64,000 nucleotides of DNA, taken from positions 12,691,233 through 12,755,232 of the forward strand of contig NC_058052.1 of the NCBI RefSeq assembly GCF_020085105.1, in the 5' to 3' direction. Of this stretch, positions 1 to 31,822 are shown in pieces (within the stretch, counting starts at the first letter, position 1; every line of letters starts with the position of its first letter). Below the pieces are notes generated by a model. The model searched no databases. It saw only the letters and a list, made by a program, of their open reading frames with translations, and was not told the DNA's origin. Made by a program: the position numbers and the translations under genes. The stretch comes from Siniperca chuatsi. Taxonomy: Eukaryota; Chordata; Actinopteri; Centrarchiformes; Sinipercidae.

Positions 1-97
1 CTAAAGAAAAACATGTACTTTATCATGCCAGGCTGGCGCAAAGGGAGTGTATACTTTTATTCTGAATAGTTTTTTCATCATGCATTTTAAGGCTTAC

Positions 98-3000
98 TAA
101 ATACTCTAAGCAGACTTTCGCTGACCTTGAACCGTCTCCTGTCTGTGGTTTTTGCAGGCGTTTATTGAAGTTTCCCAGAGAGAACAGACTTTGGGAGGAA
201 GATGACACTGAATTGTAGAAGTAGTCATTCAGTGATTTCAGTACAGAAATGGTCTCTGATTGCATGCCAGTCACCTCCTGCTCCATAAGACCACATACCG
301 TAGCTAGGGATGCCATAGCAACCGCTCTAGCCACCTGGTTCGCCACAGAGTGGATCTGGTGATGGGAAAACAATCAGTATTGAATAATAAAGCAACCCAA
401 CTGATTTATGAAATCCCTGCCTGATGACTAGGGCTTGTATATTCCGCTTTGTACCTGCTGGCTTCGTTCTTGGAGGACCTTGAGGCTGTACTTGATGAGT
501 TTAGGGAAATAGGTCTGCTGAATTTTATTGTGGCACTGTGGTGTAGAGCTGTACATGACCACCAGCTGCCTCAGGACACACAGATACAGCTCTGCCCGCT
601 CCACATCACACAGCTGTAAAAAAAAAACAAACAAAAAAAAAAACAGCACATGTACATGCAGAGCTAGCCACTAGGGGCATCTATGCTAATTGGACTGATG
701 GTGACTTGCTTGACTTGCTGTTTACCTCCTGCAGCTCCCCAAACAGCTGCCTCAAGATAAACTCCTGGATTGGATCGACAACTTTAAAAATTAGCTTCTC
801 CATGGCCACCATCACGTTATCCACTGTGAAAAGTAGAGTGAGAAGAGTTGAATGTCACACACTCATGTGCCTCCTATATATATGATCTGATTACTTTTTT
901 CTATATGCAAGTGCCTGAAGTTCCCTGAGACTGAATAAGAAAAGGAGTAGAAACTAAATGCAGTGCATTAGTTAATAAATCTATGGATATAAGGATTAAT
1001 ATTCAAGGGCACTTCATATCCAGATCTCAGTCTAAGATGCAAGAAAAAAAGGTAACACCAAAGAGCAAGAATCACTCAATTCCTTAAATCCTGTTCCTGA
1101 GTCGTTTTGTGAAATTTCAGAAAGAACATAGATACTTTTCAATGGGAAAAAAGATTGCACTCACCACCTTGTAAGACAGCACTACCATTAAATACATTGA
1201 TTTGAGGGTGATATTTACAAGGGATGCACCTATCCATCTACTGTACCTAATGCAAATGCATGAGGGTGGACTTGACAGTCATAACAATGAATCAGTGTTA
1301 TCATTACAAACCTCGCTCCTCTCCAAAATGCTGACATCTTGGTATTCCTCCAAGCTGGAACAGTCGGAGCACAAGCTGCAGGCTCTTGTCACTCTTACGC
1401 AGAGGCAAGTAGATATTGGTGCTGACTCTGCTCAGGGTGTCCAGCAGCGGAGACAGTAATGACTCCAGAGTGTTACAGATCTCTGCTCCGAGTTGATTCC
1501 TCTCCATGTCCACACACAGCAGAATGGCCCTGGCCAACTTATCAGCCTCTCTGGGGTCCGGTAACCTCTCAGTGTGACCTGAGGTGCAGGGAAACTAACT
1601 TAAACCAACTCCAAAGAATATAACCTAAATTATCGTGTATACAGACTTATCTATGACCGCCTCACTTCAGACTTACCTGTGCTAACTGGGACTCGGAGAT
1701 AGGTGTGTATCTGGCTTTGAACATAGCCTCTTACAGTCTCTCTCCTTGTGGCAGCACCAGCACAATCTCCATCCATAATCCTGGGCTTGAAACTGCCTTC
1801 ATTGTCCAATAGCCAGGCACACGACTGCAGCGATGTCACAACATATCATACAACTTCCCTATTGTGTTATTTTAACACGTCAGGTTGACTGTTCCTTCAA
1901 ATGTCTCTAATACAACGTACCTGATTCCAGATCTGAGTCCCTCTACACAGTGACTCTTCTGCACGAAAATCCATCAGGAAACTAAAAACATCATCTAGGG
2001 TCACTGCGCTCTGAAAGGAGATATTTCAATTATACCACTCACTGACTTTAAAGCTGTGTATGAAAGCACAGGGGTTGGCCGTAATAACAGAACCACCTTA
2101 CAGTGCAGTACAACAGTGAGTACAGTGGCTTTTGTTGAGACTGTCAGAGGCATTCTTGATTATTCTACCATTTGTACTTTTCAAACCGAAAGGTATTAAC
2201 ATTTACAATGAAAAACTGACAAAAGCAGCAAATTCTAATATTTGATATGGTGAAACCAGAAATATTGACTTGATAAATGACTTGTTGTCATTGACCTAAT
2301 GACCAAAATTGTTGTTAATGTATTTTCTGTTAATCAACTAATAAATCAATTGTTTAAGCAATAATTAATATTGTAATATTGCATCAGCACCTCCGTGGTT
2401 GTAACTTGACCCCTATGGACCAAAAGAAACTTAAATGCATATTCACTTAAAACAATAATATAATGGGTACTTCTAACAGTCAAGAAAAAAAAACAAAAAC
2501 ATTATGAGCTTCAATCAAAATGCTGTTTATAATAGAGCTGTCATATTATATAGGTGTTGCAGTAATTTTAACATTATGTACACTATTTGTGCCTTACCAC
2601 TTCAGTGAGACGGAAGGCGCTATTCAACAGGAAGCACTGAGCAGCACCTCTCAGCAGGACTTGATGAGTGATCATGGTGCAGCGCAGCACCTCCCTGTAA
2701 AACACCACAGATAAAATGAGCTACCATATCAAGCATAAGCAGGTACGACACAGTCTGTCTAACTGTAAACATGATGAGGTACCTAAGTGCAGTGAGCCCG
2801 TCGATCCCCAGCATTGGACCTGGGGGAAGTTTGGATAGAGCCTGGGAGAGGAAGAGGAGGGGCACCGCACACCAGTGCTTAGAGCACAGCTGCTGAATCA
2901 TGTGCAGCAACATACAGCCTGCGAAGCAAACACAATAGTCAGAGATGGACAGGCATTTTAACCATGTAAAGTGAGTCAAAGCTTTCTTAACATGTATTCT

Positions 3001-5314
3001 CTGTGGCTTCTATACCTCTATGCTCTGACGGCAGGCTACTGAAGAAGGTGGCCATGAAGACTTGGAGTTTAGCCCCAAGCTCAGGACAATCTCCTACACT
3101 CTGCCCAACTGATCTACATGTGGACAGTAGGTGGGTTTATGAGCACTGGTGAAAAAACACATAGTAATTCCTGCAGTATTTCATTTATTTGCTTGTACTG
3201 ATTTTAAACCCTCGCCTGTGGAAGAGCGAAGTTTCAGACAGAACATCCATAAAAGGGCCAACGACGAACTGAGGAGCAGAACAACAGAAGAGGAAAAAGT
3301 AATGCACAAATTCTGCACAAATATGCCTATATCACATTGAATAAATTGTGTCTGAGCCTGTACCTGAGAAAAGGCCAAAGCAAAGGCTGGCTGCTGGAGG
3401 ACCTGCAGCTCGAGCAGATGACACACTCCCTCTCTCATTAAGGATTTATTCTCACTGTGGAACATCCGCTGGTACACACATAGCAGCCAGGTGGGGTGGA
3501 AGAGGCCTTGACCTGAAGCTGCAACGCAGACAGAATTGACAACAAGCACAAACTACCAGGTTGGCACTTCACATAACATTTTTTCTACTTCTGTATCTTT
3601 ATTGTATTTTCATGTTAATAAAGTTTGCAATTGAAAAAAAAAGCTATTTTGGACGACTTTATTTCACTTCTGTACTTTTTGCCATTCACTTATTTTCCTT
3701 AACCCAATTTTTGTATTTAATTGAAAATTCTCCTTACAAGTGGTTGCAATAAGACAAGCAAAAGTGTGTTAATAAAATAGTCAATAGTTGGTGAAAAGTT
3801 AATATGATCAGTTCGGCCCTTTTGATCGACTGTCATAACTGTTGACCTACAACCAAAAAACAAAGCCAGAAATGTCTAAAATAAAAAAAAACTCATTTGC
3901 TGAAATGAGGTAGAGAAGAATTCAAAACCAATCTTTCCAAACATTCATAAAAAAAAGATACAAAAGTAACCCCTTAATTTGCCCAATTCTAGTGTTACCT
4001 TGACTATCATTCACTGTTGTTTGGATCAACGTGTCTATTCTGTTTAGAACTGGCCGGACGACATGAATCTGCAAAGGAAAAAAAGAGACAAGCAACATTA
4101 CAAAGCTGTATCATGATGCCCACCTCTGAACTGGTAGCAAACCAATGATCAAGTGGCATTTCCTACCTGGTTTTCTTCCAGGGTCTCCATCACCAGCGCG
4201 TAATCCTCCCAGAACTCTCTAAGCAGCTTGCTCCGGTTAGGGGCCCATTTGAACAACAGCTCATCTGCAACAATTTCAAGAACAGTAAGAAAACAGACCA
4301 TACAACACCAGTGAACTTTAAGTTGGTACAGTGTCAGTAGATCTGAGCATTTTTACCTTCCCCTGATGGAGAGAGAGGACAGTGCACCCCTTCCTCCTCT
4401 GACAGGGCCACGCACTTTTTCAGCAGGTACAACGCCCTCTTACGTGACACGCTGTCCTTGTGCGTCAGTCCATCCTGAACCATCCTCCAGAACTGGAGGG
4501 ACAAACGAGGGTCGGGCTGACAGGAGGAGGAGGAGGAAGACGAGGAGGAGGGGGGGGGGGAGTTGGAGGGGAGACTGTGAGGTTTCAGCAGGTGGTCTGA
4601 CAGGGCGGTTAAACACAGCAGTGCCCGCTCTGTAACCACAGGTGTGCGGTCAGTGGAGTGCCAGCTACACAGATCATCCAGGATCAACTTGAGGATGCTT
4701 CTTAACTTCGTACCGCTGCAGCTGTTCAGCAGAGTTAAGACAAGCCTGACTGTGATTTTGGACACCAATGCATCAGGGAGTGTTTTGATGCAGGACAAGG
4801 CACATGACAGGGTGGTGAGTGTGAGCTGTTCATCCGCTGACAGAGAAGGGATAAGAGCAGCCATGACTTCACTGGCAACCTCCACACTGAGTCGTCCCGG
4901 ACCGAACACCTCCTCCTCCGGAAGCTGGAGCGACGGCAGGACAGACAGAGCTACCCGCCCCGGTACAGCCTCGTCACATAGAGGGACACAGACACTCACA
5001 AGTCTGCAGGCAGCAGCGGTACTCTCCCTGCACCGCATGTCTTCACCGGCTTCGGCTGATATTCTGGAGAGGAAAGGCAGACACTGGGTCCAAATCACCC
5101 AGTCGATTTTATCTTTAATAGATCGTCTTTTCGTAGCTGAAAACGGAGCCGTGTCCGAGTCGGCCAAAAGTGGTCCGAGTCCTTCAATGAAAGCTGTCAG
5201 CGCCTCCACCCGCTCCGTCCCCGGCCATGAGTCACTCGGCCAGGACAGAGACTCAAACAAAAGGTCATAATCAGGCGAGCTGGACAAGACCGCGTTAATT
5301 AAAACGGAATACAT
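98..5314 (-). CDS. tarbp1: TARBP1, tRNA (guanosine-2'-O)-methyltransferase, N-terminal part
   Basis: TARBP1 is the vertebrate homologue of yeast Trm3; it 2'-O-methylates G18 of tRNAs. Thirteen exons are visible: 5314-4357, 4264-4167, 4068-3999, 3506-3364, 3100-3016, 2918-2783, 2694-2598, 2010-1921, 1824-1677, 1578-1312, 823-726, 613-455 and 355 to about 98. They join in phase to about 869 residues. Family recognition rests on helical-repeat segments such as [24 protein letters not shown] and [16 protein letters not shown], near-identical in wording to mammalian TARBP1. The start is the first ATG after a GC-rich leader. The human protein is about 1620 aa, so the C-terminal SPOUT methyltransferase domain lies left of the window. 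The last donor is uncertain: GTAAGC after position 98 is strong, GTCAGC after 126 is an alternative. Exon 1 codes for a Ser/Pro run (about 4520-4565). Confidence 0.93.
2190..2385. repeat. Decayed teleost interspersed repeat in tarbp1 intron
   Basis: Phrases such as AAAAGCAGCAAATTCTAATAT, TTGATAAATGACTT and TTTTCTGTTAATCAACTAAT follow the order of a very common percomorph intronic repeat that I recall by wording. It lies in the intron between the exons at 2598-2694 and 1921-2010. It has no coding potential. Class not assigned. Confidence 0.55.
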
Positions 5315-5460
5315 TGTAGGGAGCTACTACACTGCCAGGGAAAAGTGAGCTAAAGAGACCCCGCAACCGGCTGTTCTCACGGCTGCCAAGAGCAACACGT
5401 TTTTCCAAACGGAATGTAAACTTCCGCAAACGTAATCTCAAACTCTCGCGAGAAGTGGGG
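5315..5460 (-). promoter_or_regulatory. tarbp1 core promoter with TCTCGCGAGA element
   Basis: The sequence just upstream of the tarbp1 start is rich in CpG and carries the perfect palindrome TCTCGCGAGA at 5444-5453 and an ETS-like ACTTCCG at about 5420. TCTCGCGAGA is a known core element of TATA-less, often bidirectional housekeeping promoters in vertebrates. No TATA box is seen. The palindrome is about 130 bp from the start codon, which fits a short 5' leader. Promoter function is inferred. Confidence 0.6.
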
Positions 5461-5534
5461 ATGAGTGAAGGAATAGTGCTCAGGCTTTGCGCAAATTGAA
5501 AATACTATACTGCTACAATATACTGTGTATATAT

Positions 5535-5670
5535 ACAGATGGGTGACAAATGAAAGAATGAAAAAACCAACATGAAGTGTCTTACTATGGATTTAGGCCA
5601 CCACGAGCCTCCAGAATAGCTTCAGTGCTCCAATGAATGCCGTTCCTCCACAAGGTATTCCCTCGTATAG
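5535..5670. repeat. Decayed teleost interspersed repeat
   Basis: The words GGTGACAAATGAAAG, ACCAACATGAAGTGTCTTA and GGCCACCACGAGCC in this order, followed by a segment ending in AAGGTATTCCCTC, match from memory an abundant non-coding DNA-transposon-like repeat of teleost genomes. The copy is diverged and truncated. The class cannot be set from this fragment. Confidence 0.55.
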
Positions 5671-6002
5671 GCCACAACCTTTATTTAATCAGGTCATATC
5701 ATTGGGATCAAGATCTCTAGAGAGACCTGAGTACCGCAGATAGAAAGAAAAACAAGCATAGCCAGACATAGCAAAAGGACATAAAGCACCAGAGACAGTC
5801 ACACTAAATAGATTTGACGATGAAAGTTTATATTATGTCATTTCGTTTTATGGAGATGGAGAACATTATCTGACACGTTAGTCCAAAATCTTCCATAGGT
5901 GTGAAACTGGTGTGGGATCTGTGTGGGACTGGTGTGGGATATATATATAGATGTGTGTGCAACAAAGTGAAAACACATGGTTTCATTTAGTGGCATTAAG
6001 AA

Positions 6003-6014
6003 TTTATTTTTATT
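6003..6014 (-). terminator. Candidate frmd1 polyadenylation signal
   Basis: On the minus strand the sequence reads as two overlapping AATAAA hexamers, about 1.07 kb beyond the frmd1 stop codon. Function is inferred from position and sequence only. Confidence 0.4.
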
Positions 6015-7080
6015 ATAATAAAAAAAACTTTAGATAAAAAATAATTGTTTAGTATTGTGAATTAACACTGAAAGTTGTTCATACATTATTGGCATTGTGT
6101 AAAAGTTTTTCTGTGTTTAATGACTCACAGTCTTTCCAAGTGAGTTCATATTGGTTAAATACATCAGTTCTTTTGCATACCAATTATCATTTACAAAACA
6201 TTGAAAATAATATCTGAGAAAAACCTGACAGAAAGGCTCTTTGTTTGGGGGTTACATAATACAAAATACTGCAGATTCATTATACACTAGTTACAGAAAT
6301 AGTACTTTACAAATACTTTTCTGTTGTAATTACGGCAGCGGGAGAAGAGTATAGAATAGGGAAGCTTTGGATGAATGCATTACCAGCTATAAAGAGGTTA
6401 CATTTTCCACATCAGCAGCTACATCACTGTGGCAGACTAATAGGAAAAGCATGACAGCACACTATACAAAAATAGAGTATATTATAAAATATGATTTTTT
6501 TTTTAAAAAAGGACAAAGGAATACAGGAGCACAAACATTCAGGGGCTTCTGGAGATTCTCCTGGATAAAACAAGGACATTTAAGTGTTTAAATTAGCAAA
6601 TAGGCTAATGGCAAGGAAAGTTAAGTCCCATCTTAAGAATATCCAATGCAGCACATGACTGCATGGCCTTAACATTTTAAAATATCTGTTACGGTAGATA
6701 TTAACCTATTCAGACATTTCAGAAAGTGTTTAACAAAGTGAACTTTACAAAAGACAATAAAATTGATTAGAAATGTTTTTGCTCAGAGAAGTATAGTATG
6801 TACACAATATACAACAACATTAATAAATATGCTTAGTTTACTGATTGAAATGTTGCTGAATTAGATCTGTTATCTAATCCGCATCTTTTCTAAGAGGAAT
6901 GAGGGGTCCCGTCATTTTCAATAATGTCTCTTTGCAATTTGAAGCACACACATCCCTCCTTGTTATCGTCACCACATAGAAAACACTGAGACATTCATGT
7001 GTTTGCAACCTATGAGCTAAGCTGCACTGTAAATGAAGGAAGAGAACAGGCGTGTTTGTGGACATCAGCACTTGGTGTGT

Positions 7081-13110
<6,030 letters not shown>

Positions 13111-13126
13111 GACGTCTTGTGTATGT

Positions 13127-16100
13127 CTGTGATAAGTACTTTCTCTCTGTTAAACTGCTCAAGGCTTCCTCTGTCCTTCACTTTTTATCTGTTCCAGGGC
13201 AGTTCGTCCATATTGCATCTTAAAAGACAGATGACATCAGAGTGAGATAAGCAAAGAAATTAAAAAACATGATCCAAAAACATCTCAATGTGAATGATGA
13301 AGACAGCAGAATAGAATTTAAAACAGATTATCAACTCATGTGTAAGGTCCGATACCGAACTGAAAGAAATTCAACAAATAAGACCACCTCATTAAATATT
13401 CTAGGTTCTGCTGTGTAACATGTAACCTTCTGCACTGACACTGCATTAGCATTCTGTCAATCAGTTAAAGCAAAAACAATCCCATACTCAGACATAAGTA
13501 CGTGGATGCCTCGCATTATCCCACAACCAAGATTAGCTTTTCTTCTGAGGGGTTAGAGGCTGAATGTTTTACCATCACATTTATCTTCCAGAAGGATTAT
13601 CCCAAAATTGAATCAAATACAAGACTCAAATAAGTATAAAAGTCAGTCTACCTTAAAAAGCATCTTGACCCAAATCATCAGCAAACACTATAATAGTGTA
13701 TAATTGAAAAACAGGGAAATAGTTGGGCAAACTCAATGAGCTTATCATACTGTAATCCTAATAATAGTCATTAACTGGAAACAATCAATCAGATAATCCT
13801 TGTAAATACCTTTTCAATTCCCACAGTAACTACAGCAACACAAAATTATAAAAAGGAATTGTATTATTGCAGATTCTGCTTAACATACCAAAACAAATGG
13901 CCATGGTGGACGGGGACAGCCTACTTGCAACCAAGGCTCACCTGCTTGCTATGTTGACCCCGAAGCCCCAACTGGTACGAGACTCATCTGATTAACGTCT
14001 AAGAATCAATTAATCAGGTTAATTACTGCTGATCCCCTTAAATCCAGCTCTGGACAATAACCAGCAAAAAAAGAAAAGAAACAAACATAACTGATCCATA
14101 ACTGAAGCAGTCTGCTCTTGTGCCAATCTTCTCCAAGTAAAAAGTACAAAATGTCTTTTACTTTTAACTGAGTAAACAAAAAAACAGCATCCTTGGGGCA
14201 AACAAACTGCTGTTTCTTTGCATCACACTTGTGTCTTTTTACACATAACTCTTCAGGAATTTAGCATTCACATTGGGGAAAAAAGATATTTACAGGTTTA
14301 AAAGCACCAGATGCATCAGGTCTCTCAGGTCAGGTTGAGATAAATCATAAGAAAATAGTTGTGGGAACTAAAAAAGGTGAATGTTCTTGGCTCAGAGGGC
14401 AAAACATTTGTGTTACCAAATATGATTTATGGACATGTTCAAACACAGCCTCACTCACATATGTGTCAGTGCAAACAGACATCAAAAAACCTGAAATTCC
14501 AGTAGGTGGACATCTGACTTGTTTATGACAGAGTCAAACTATACTGTAGATTTACACTGATAAAAATGGTACAAAATCTCACCACGTTGACAGTGTATAA
14601 ATCATTCTTACATTTTTAATCATAATCTACTTTTTGAGACTTAAGAGTGCTTCTTCAATATAATTTATGCCCATAATGAGAGTGTTGTAACTGTATACTC
14701 TGGTTGGTCAATATATTGTGAGCTATACTGTTAAAAATATTACAATACTGCTGCATTTACACAATAGACTCTTTAATGCACAGGTGTATTTTTTATTCAA
14801 TAACCACAAAAGTACACTCTGAGGCAATACAATAGAATTTGTGATGATAACCAAATGATAATACACTATATTTGATTTTTGATTACTGACATATTGGAAG
14901 AAGAGGTTGCAGACATATGTGAGCAATTTATGAACAATTCATGTATGAAGCAATGAGACTGAAAAACAGATTTCTAAGGAATCCCTTTGTACAGGGATTT
15001 GAATGGTCTTGTAGGTATTTTTTGTTTGTTTTTGCATCTGCTCTGAACACTGTTTTGTATTGTACATTTAAATAACTAAACTACTTTTGATTAAAAAATA
15101 AGTATAAGCCTTGTTAAGACATCTGAACTATACTTATATCCTGGCCAATCATCCCCCCCCTTTTGTAGCATTTGATTTGTTTATGTTGAAGATGTTTTCC
15201 ATAATTAAATGCAATGGAAATTTACTTAAGAGCTTAGTTCTAAAAAAAAGATACCATAGACAACAGATACAATAAGTTTCAATGCACTGATTTTTTTTTA
15301 TTACTTTAGTCTATCCTATCGAATGCATTTTATTTACATATAACATATAACCTGTTATCAATAACACAGAGCAAACATACTCTATGTTTACTTAAAATAA
15401 TAGTAGTTAAGAAGTAGTTATCAATTCTGTCATATAACATCAAAGACAAACAGCTGGTGAATAACATAACAAAGTAAGTACTGAGTAACTAATGAATGAG
15501 GTGAAACCATACCAACCTTATCCAGCCACAAATGCAGAGTACAATCAGGTATATAGGTATATATGCTACACTAGTCTTCGCTGCATCCCACCTCCAAAAC
15601 AAGTTTACTATCAGCCCAAACAGTGTTGGCTGACGTCTTCAGACATCCCCCTTGTTGCTGACCAGGGTGAAACCTGGCATCACATGAGAGCAGCCATCTG
15701 TATGTCTTAATTCCCATCCAAGACTGTCATAATCCCTACTTCTGAGCACACTGCTGGCTGTTGAAAATCATCTCCTCTGCACTGTGCAAGCTCTCTGAAG
15801 TGTCAGGGATCCTCACTGCCCGCTCAAACCATCAAGGAACAAGATAAGAGGGGGTGTCTGAATAAACAGGGAACTCCATTTACACTCATCCGACTTGAAA
15901 ACAATAGGGTGACGTTAAGCCAGCTTTTCAGTTTAGAGGGAGCAGTGCATTTCTTAGGTTTGACTCAGAGCAAATTTATATCAGAATTCAAAAAAACAAA
16001 CTTTTTAACAGTCCTTTTACTTAAAATAATCCAGGTGCATTTAGCATACATTTTTTGACTATTCCTATATGCTCAAAATTATCAAACGGTCGCCTGATAT

Positions 16101-16448
16101 GTCAGTTAAGTTACGTATCGGGCGATAACGTTATTTAACGCAACATAACGCTGCTAGCCGCTAGTTCAGTCAAAGTTTCGGTGTAACCTAAAGTTGGTTA
16201 ATTACCTTATACATATTTATATTCTATAAATTAGAAACAAAGCAAGAGAAGCTATAGTCTGAAAACAAGAGATTTAATAGTGCTTTTTTAAATTCCCAAA
16301 CGTGGTAACGTTAAACATTTCCCTAAGAGAAAAGTGTGTGTTTGGTTGGCTGGGATGGTAACGTAACGTTACAACCTAATGCAACAAGTGCATCACTAAC
16401 TGTGGCTACTAGTTAATTTAGCTAGCTATGAAACAGTAAGTTACTTAC
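13127..16448 (-). other. Presumed frmd1 intron 1
   Basis: AT-rich, with no frame longer than about 70 residues and no recognised protein. A short C-run is at about 15150. I see nothing else of note in these 3.3 kb. Confidence 0.4.
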
Positions 16449-16560
16449 CATTACACTGTACGAGGCGAAGGAGTTCGCATTTCCGTAACAGGTCTTCTCA
16501 ATGCTTGTTCAGACACACAATCTTCTTTTTATATCCAAATAAAACATGACAGAAATAACG
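16449..16560 (-). other. Probable non-coding first exon and promoter of frmd1
   Basis: The frmd1 start exon has a splice acceptor 16 bases upstream of the ATG (exon edge 13126), so at least one 5' exon must exist. At 16449 a strong minus-strand donor (AATG followed by GTAAGTAA) closes a moderately GC-rich segment, and 16090-16440 beside it has several TAACGTTA-like palindromes. I infer exon 1 here; the start of transcription cannot be placed. The exon would end in ATG and make a short upstream frame out of phase with the protein. Confidence 0.4.
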
Positions 16561-16767
16561 TTAAGGAGGACACCAGCTTGTCCCCCTCCCCATTACGTGT
16601 TGTAACTTCTTCAACCACCTTGAAGCCCAAACGATTGAGCCATACCATTTTGAATAGTTGTGGGGGTACTCTGTTGTGATCGAATTCTTGTTGGAAATGT
16701 TCGTACTACTATTGTCACTTACTATTCAATACTTATTTTAGTTTTATCGCATTTGTACTAACAAAAA

Positions 16768-16802
16768 TATAAACATATATATATATATATATATATATAA
16801 AC

Positions 16803-16835
<33 letters not shown>

Positions 16836-16842
16836 AACATAT
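16768..16842. repeat. (AT)n microsatellite
   Basis: Alternating AT tracts interrupted by AAAC. The tyrosine/isoleucine-rich frame across it is an artefact of the repeat. Confidence 0.95.
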
Positions 16843-18239
16843 TTATTTATCCATATGGGAGTATAAACATCATAATATTTAAATACAGTACTAAACAGAC
16901 ATGTCCCACCCCCCCATGTTTTGCGTTGGTATAGCGATCTCGTGCTAATTTGATGTCCATGCACAAAGTGTACAGTCAATGGTTAAGACTGGTTAGGACC
17001 ACTATCAGGTTTAAATTAATTAATATATCCTGTATTTTGACAAATATGTCGGCCCTGATGCGTCTCTGTTTAATAAATAATAAATACTAGGCGAAAGTGG
17101 TTCACCTTCCATTATCTTGTGGAAGTAAATCATGTGTCCCTACACACTACCCAAAATGTCTTTGCCATCATTAGCTTGTAGCCTCCATCTTTTTCTATCA
17201 ATCAGTGAAATGATCCTCCTTTCCAAAGAATATTGCACTGGCAGAACATAATAGTCTCCAACCAGACAAAGGGCTTACAAACTCCATTTATGTGAGGAGG
17301 GTAAAATATACAGTACCTCAGTGGAAATTGTTAAAACCTACTTTAAACATTCCTGAGCTCATGCACAGGCCTACTGTATGATACTAGTAGAATTATATTA
17401 AGTGATATCTTAATACTTTCAGTATTGGAAGCATCATTGATAAGTATGGCACTTCAAACTGAAACAATCTGACCTCTAACAGTTATACACATTACCAGGT
17501 TCTAGGCAAAACACTCAACACAAATTCCCATATTTACCGTAGGGCTTTAAAATAACACGTTAGTTTGATGCCACTGCCATCTCATGGGCCATTAGGTCCA
17601 TTGCAAAAAAAACAAACAATCTAAACAAAGGAAATATGCCAGAAAAATCATTGGAAAAAATGTCAGAACAAAGTACAGAAGAAACTATGTGATCACCATT
17701 ACTGCTACATATGCTCAATCATAATGAACAACCAACAACCAACCAAGTGAAAAGCTGTACATCCATTTGAAAATCAAAACTACACTTCATAAAATCTTGA
17801 AATTCGTAATTGTGGCTATAATTATAATGAATTCATTATAAATTGCAAGAATCCCACTTTGAATCATATTTGTCAGCTATGATTGTATTAGTAGGTGATA
17901 TGAAAATCACTTCAGAAACATTTTCCTGTACTTTGTGTACCAAGCCCTCTGAGATCAGAAATGATGTGTGACTCTCCAAATCCTGAATGAACTCAAGAAA
18001 GGTCATATAAACAACTTCATAATATGCATATTTAATGGTTAGAGTATGATGATATATAAACAATTTTCCTAGAAACATTTTTTAATTCCAAGCAATACTT
18101 TCCAGTTTAAACATAAATAATTACCAAATGATACCAACCAAATACTTTCAATAAAACAAGTTCATATTACCAACATGTGCTTTTGCTGAAATCATGATAA
18201 TTTCTTAAAACCCCTGTAATGTTATGTTGCAGGCAAAGC

Positions 18240-18245
18240 TTTATT
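18240..18245 (-). terminator. Candidate fam135a polyadenylation signal
   Basis: Minus-strand AATAAA about 680 bases beyond the fam135a stop codon. Assignment is by position only. Confidence 0.35.
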
Positions 18246-18925
18246 CTCCCAACACCAGGTTGGGTAAATGTTGTGCAGAATGCTGGAACAGCATAAAGTA
18301 TTAAGACAAAAGCCAAGGCTGCAATGTCTGAGCAACAATCCTATTTCAAATGCAATATTTGCCTTTAAAAATGATGGAAAATTGTTGATAAAAAAGTAAC
18401 TTGTACAAATGACCATTTCAGTACAAAAGCTTGTAAAATGTATTTGTGGTGCAAATCAATGCAGTGTTCCTTAAAACTGGTGGGAAAACTTTCGCAATGG
18501 TAAGGACAGTATGTGCAGATTAGACTTGGGCCAGCTCACCAAAACAGCCATGTCATTTTTTGTAGCAGCTACATTTCCAGTTCAGCATCTAAAATTAATT
18601 GAATAACTTGGAGCAAAATAATTAAAAGTAAAAACATAACACATAAATAACACTGAAAATATAGCATATGATGGGGGAAATCATTTCCCAAACACACAAA
18701 AAAACAATGTTTAAAAAAATGGCAGTAGAAAAATAAAAATGGCAAACTCCATATCCACTGAGATAATAAACAACATGAAATGAAAGAAATTGTGATTTCT
18801 GTGAGTATATGTATTTAAAAATCAAGAGATAATGCAGATACCATAATCTGGATAAGGTTTAGATGCAGTGAGGTATTAGCTCAACATCCCTCTCTTCCAG
18901 CCATGTGTTTGATTCGTCCACAGTT

Positions 18926-31822
<12,897 letters not shown>

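Larger units (their letters stand above)
5465..7080. other. Intergenic tarbp1-frmd1 and frmd1 3' UTR
   Basis: This stretch holds the tarbp1 upstream region and the frmd1 3' untranslated region. It is AT-rich with no convincing open frame; the short frame at 6367-6591 shows no recognisable protein. Two overlapping minus-strand AATAAA signals at 6003-6014 are the best candidate for the frmd1 polyadenylation site, which would make a 3' UTR of about 1.07 kb. Confidence 0.5.
16600..18925. other. Intergenic frmd1-fam135a and fam135a 3' UTR
   Basis: AT-rich and without convincing coding sequence. The proximal part, below 18926, is the fam135a 3' untranslated region. A minus-strand AATAAA at 18240-18245, about 680 bases beyond the stop codon, is a plausible polyadenylation signal. 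The 80-residue minus-strand frame at 17836-18078 has no family resemblance I can see. Confidence 0.5.

Noticed and set aside
23-97. Extension of the tarbp1 frame to a stop at 23
   Set aside because: A strong GTAAGC donor follows position 98 and the protein should have about 750 more residues, so the extension is read as intron.
16758-16979. Tyr/Ile-rich minus-strand frame
   Set aside because: Produced by the AT microsatellite.
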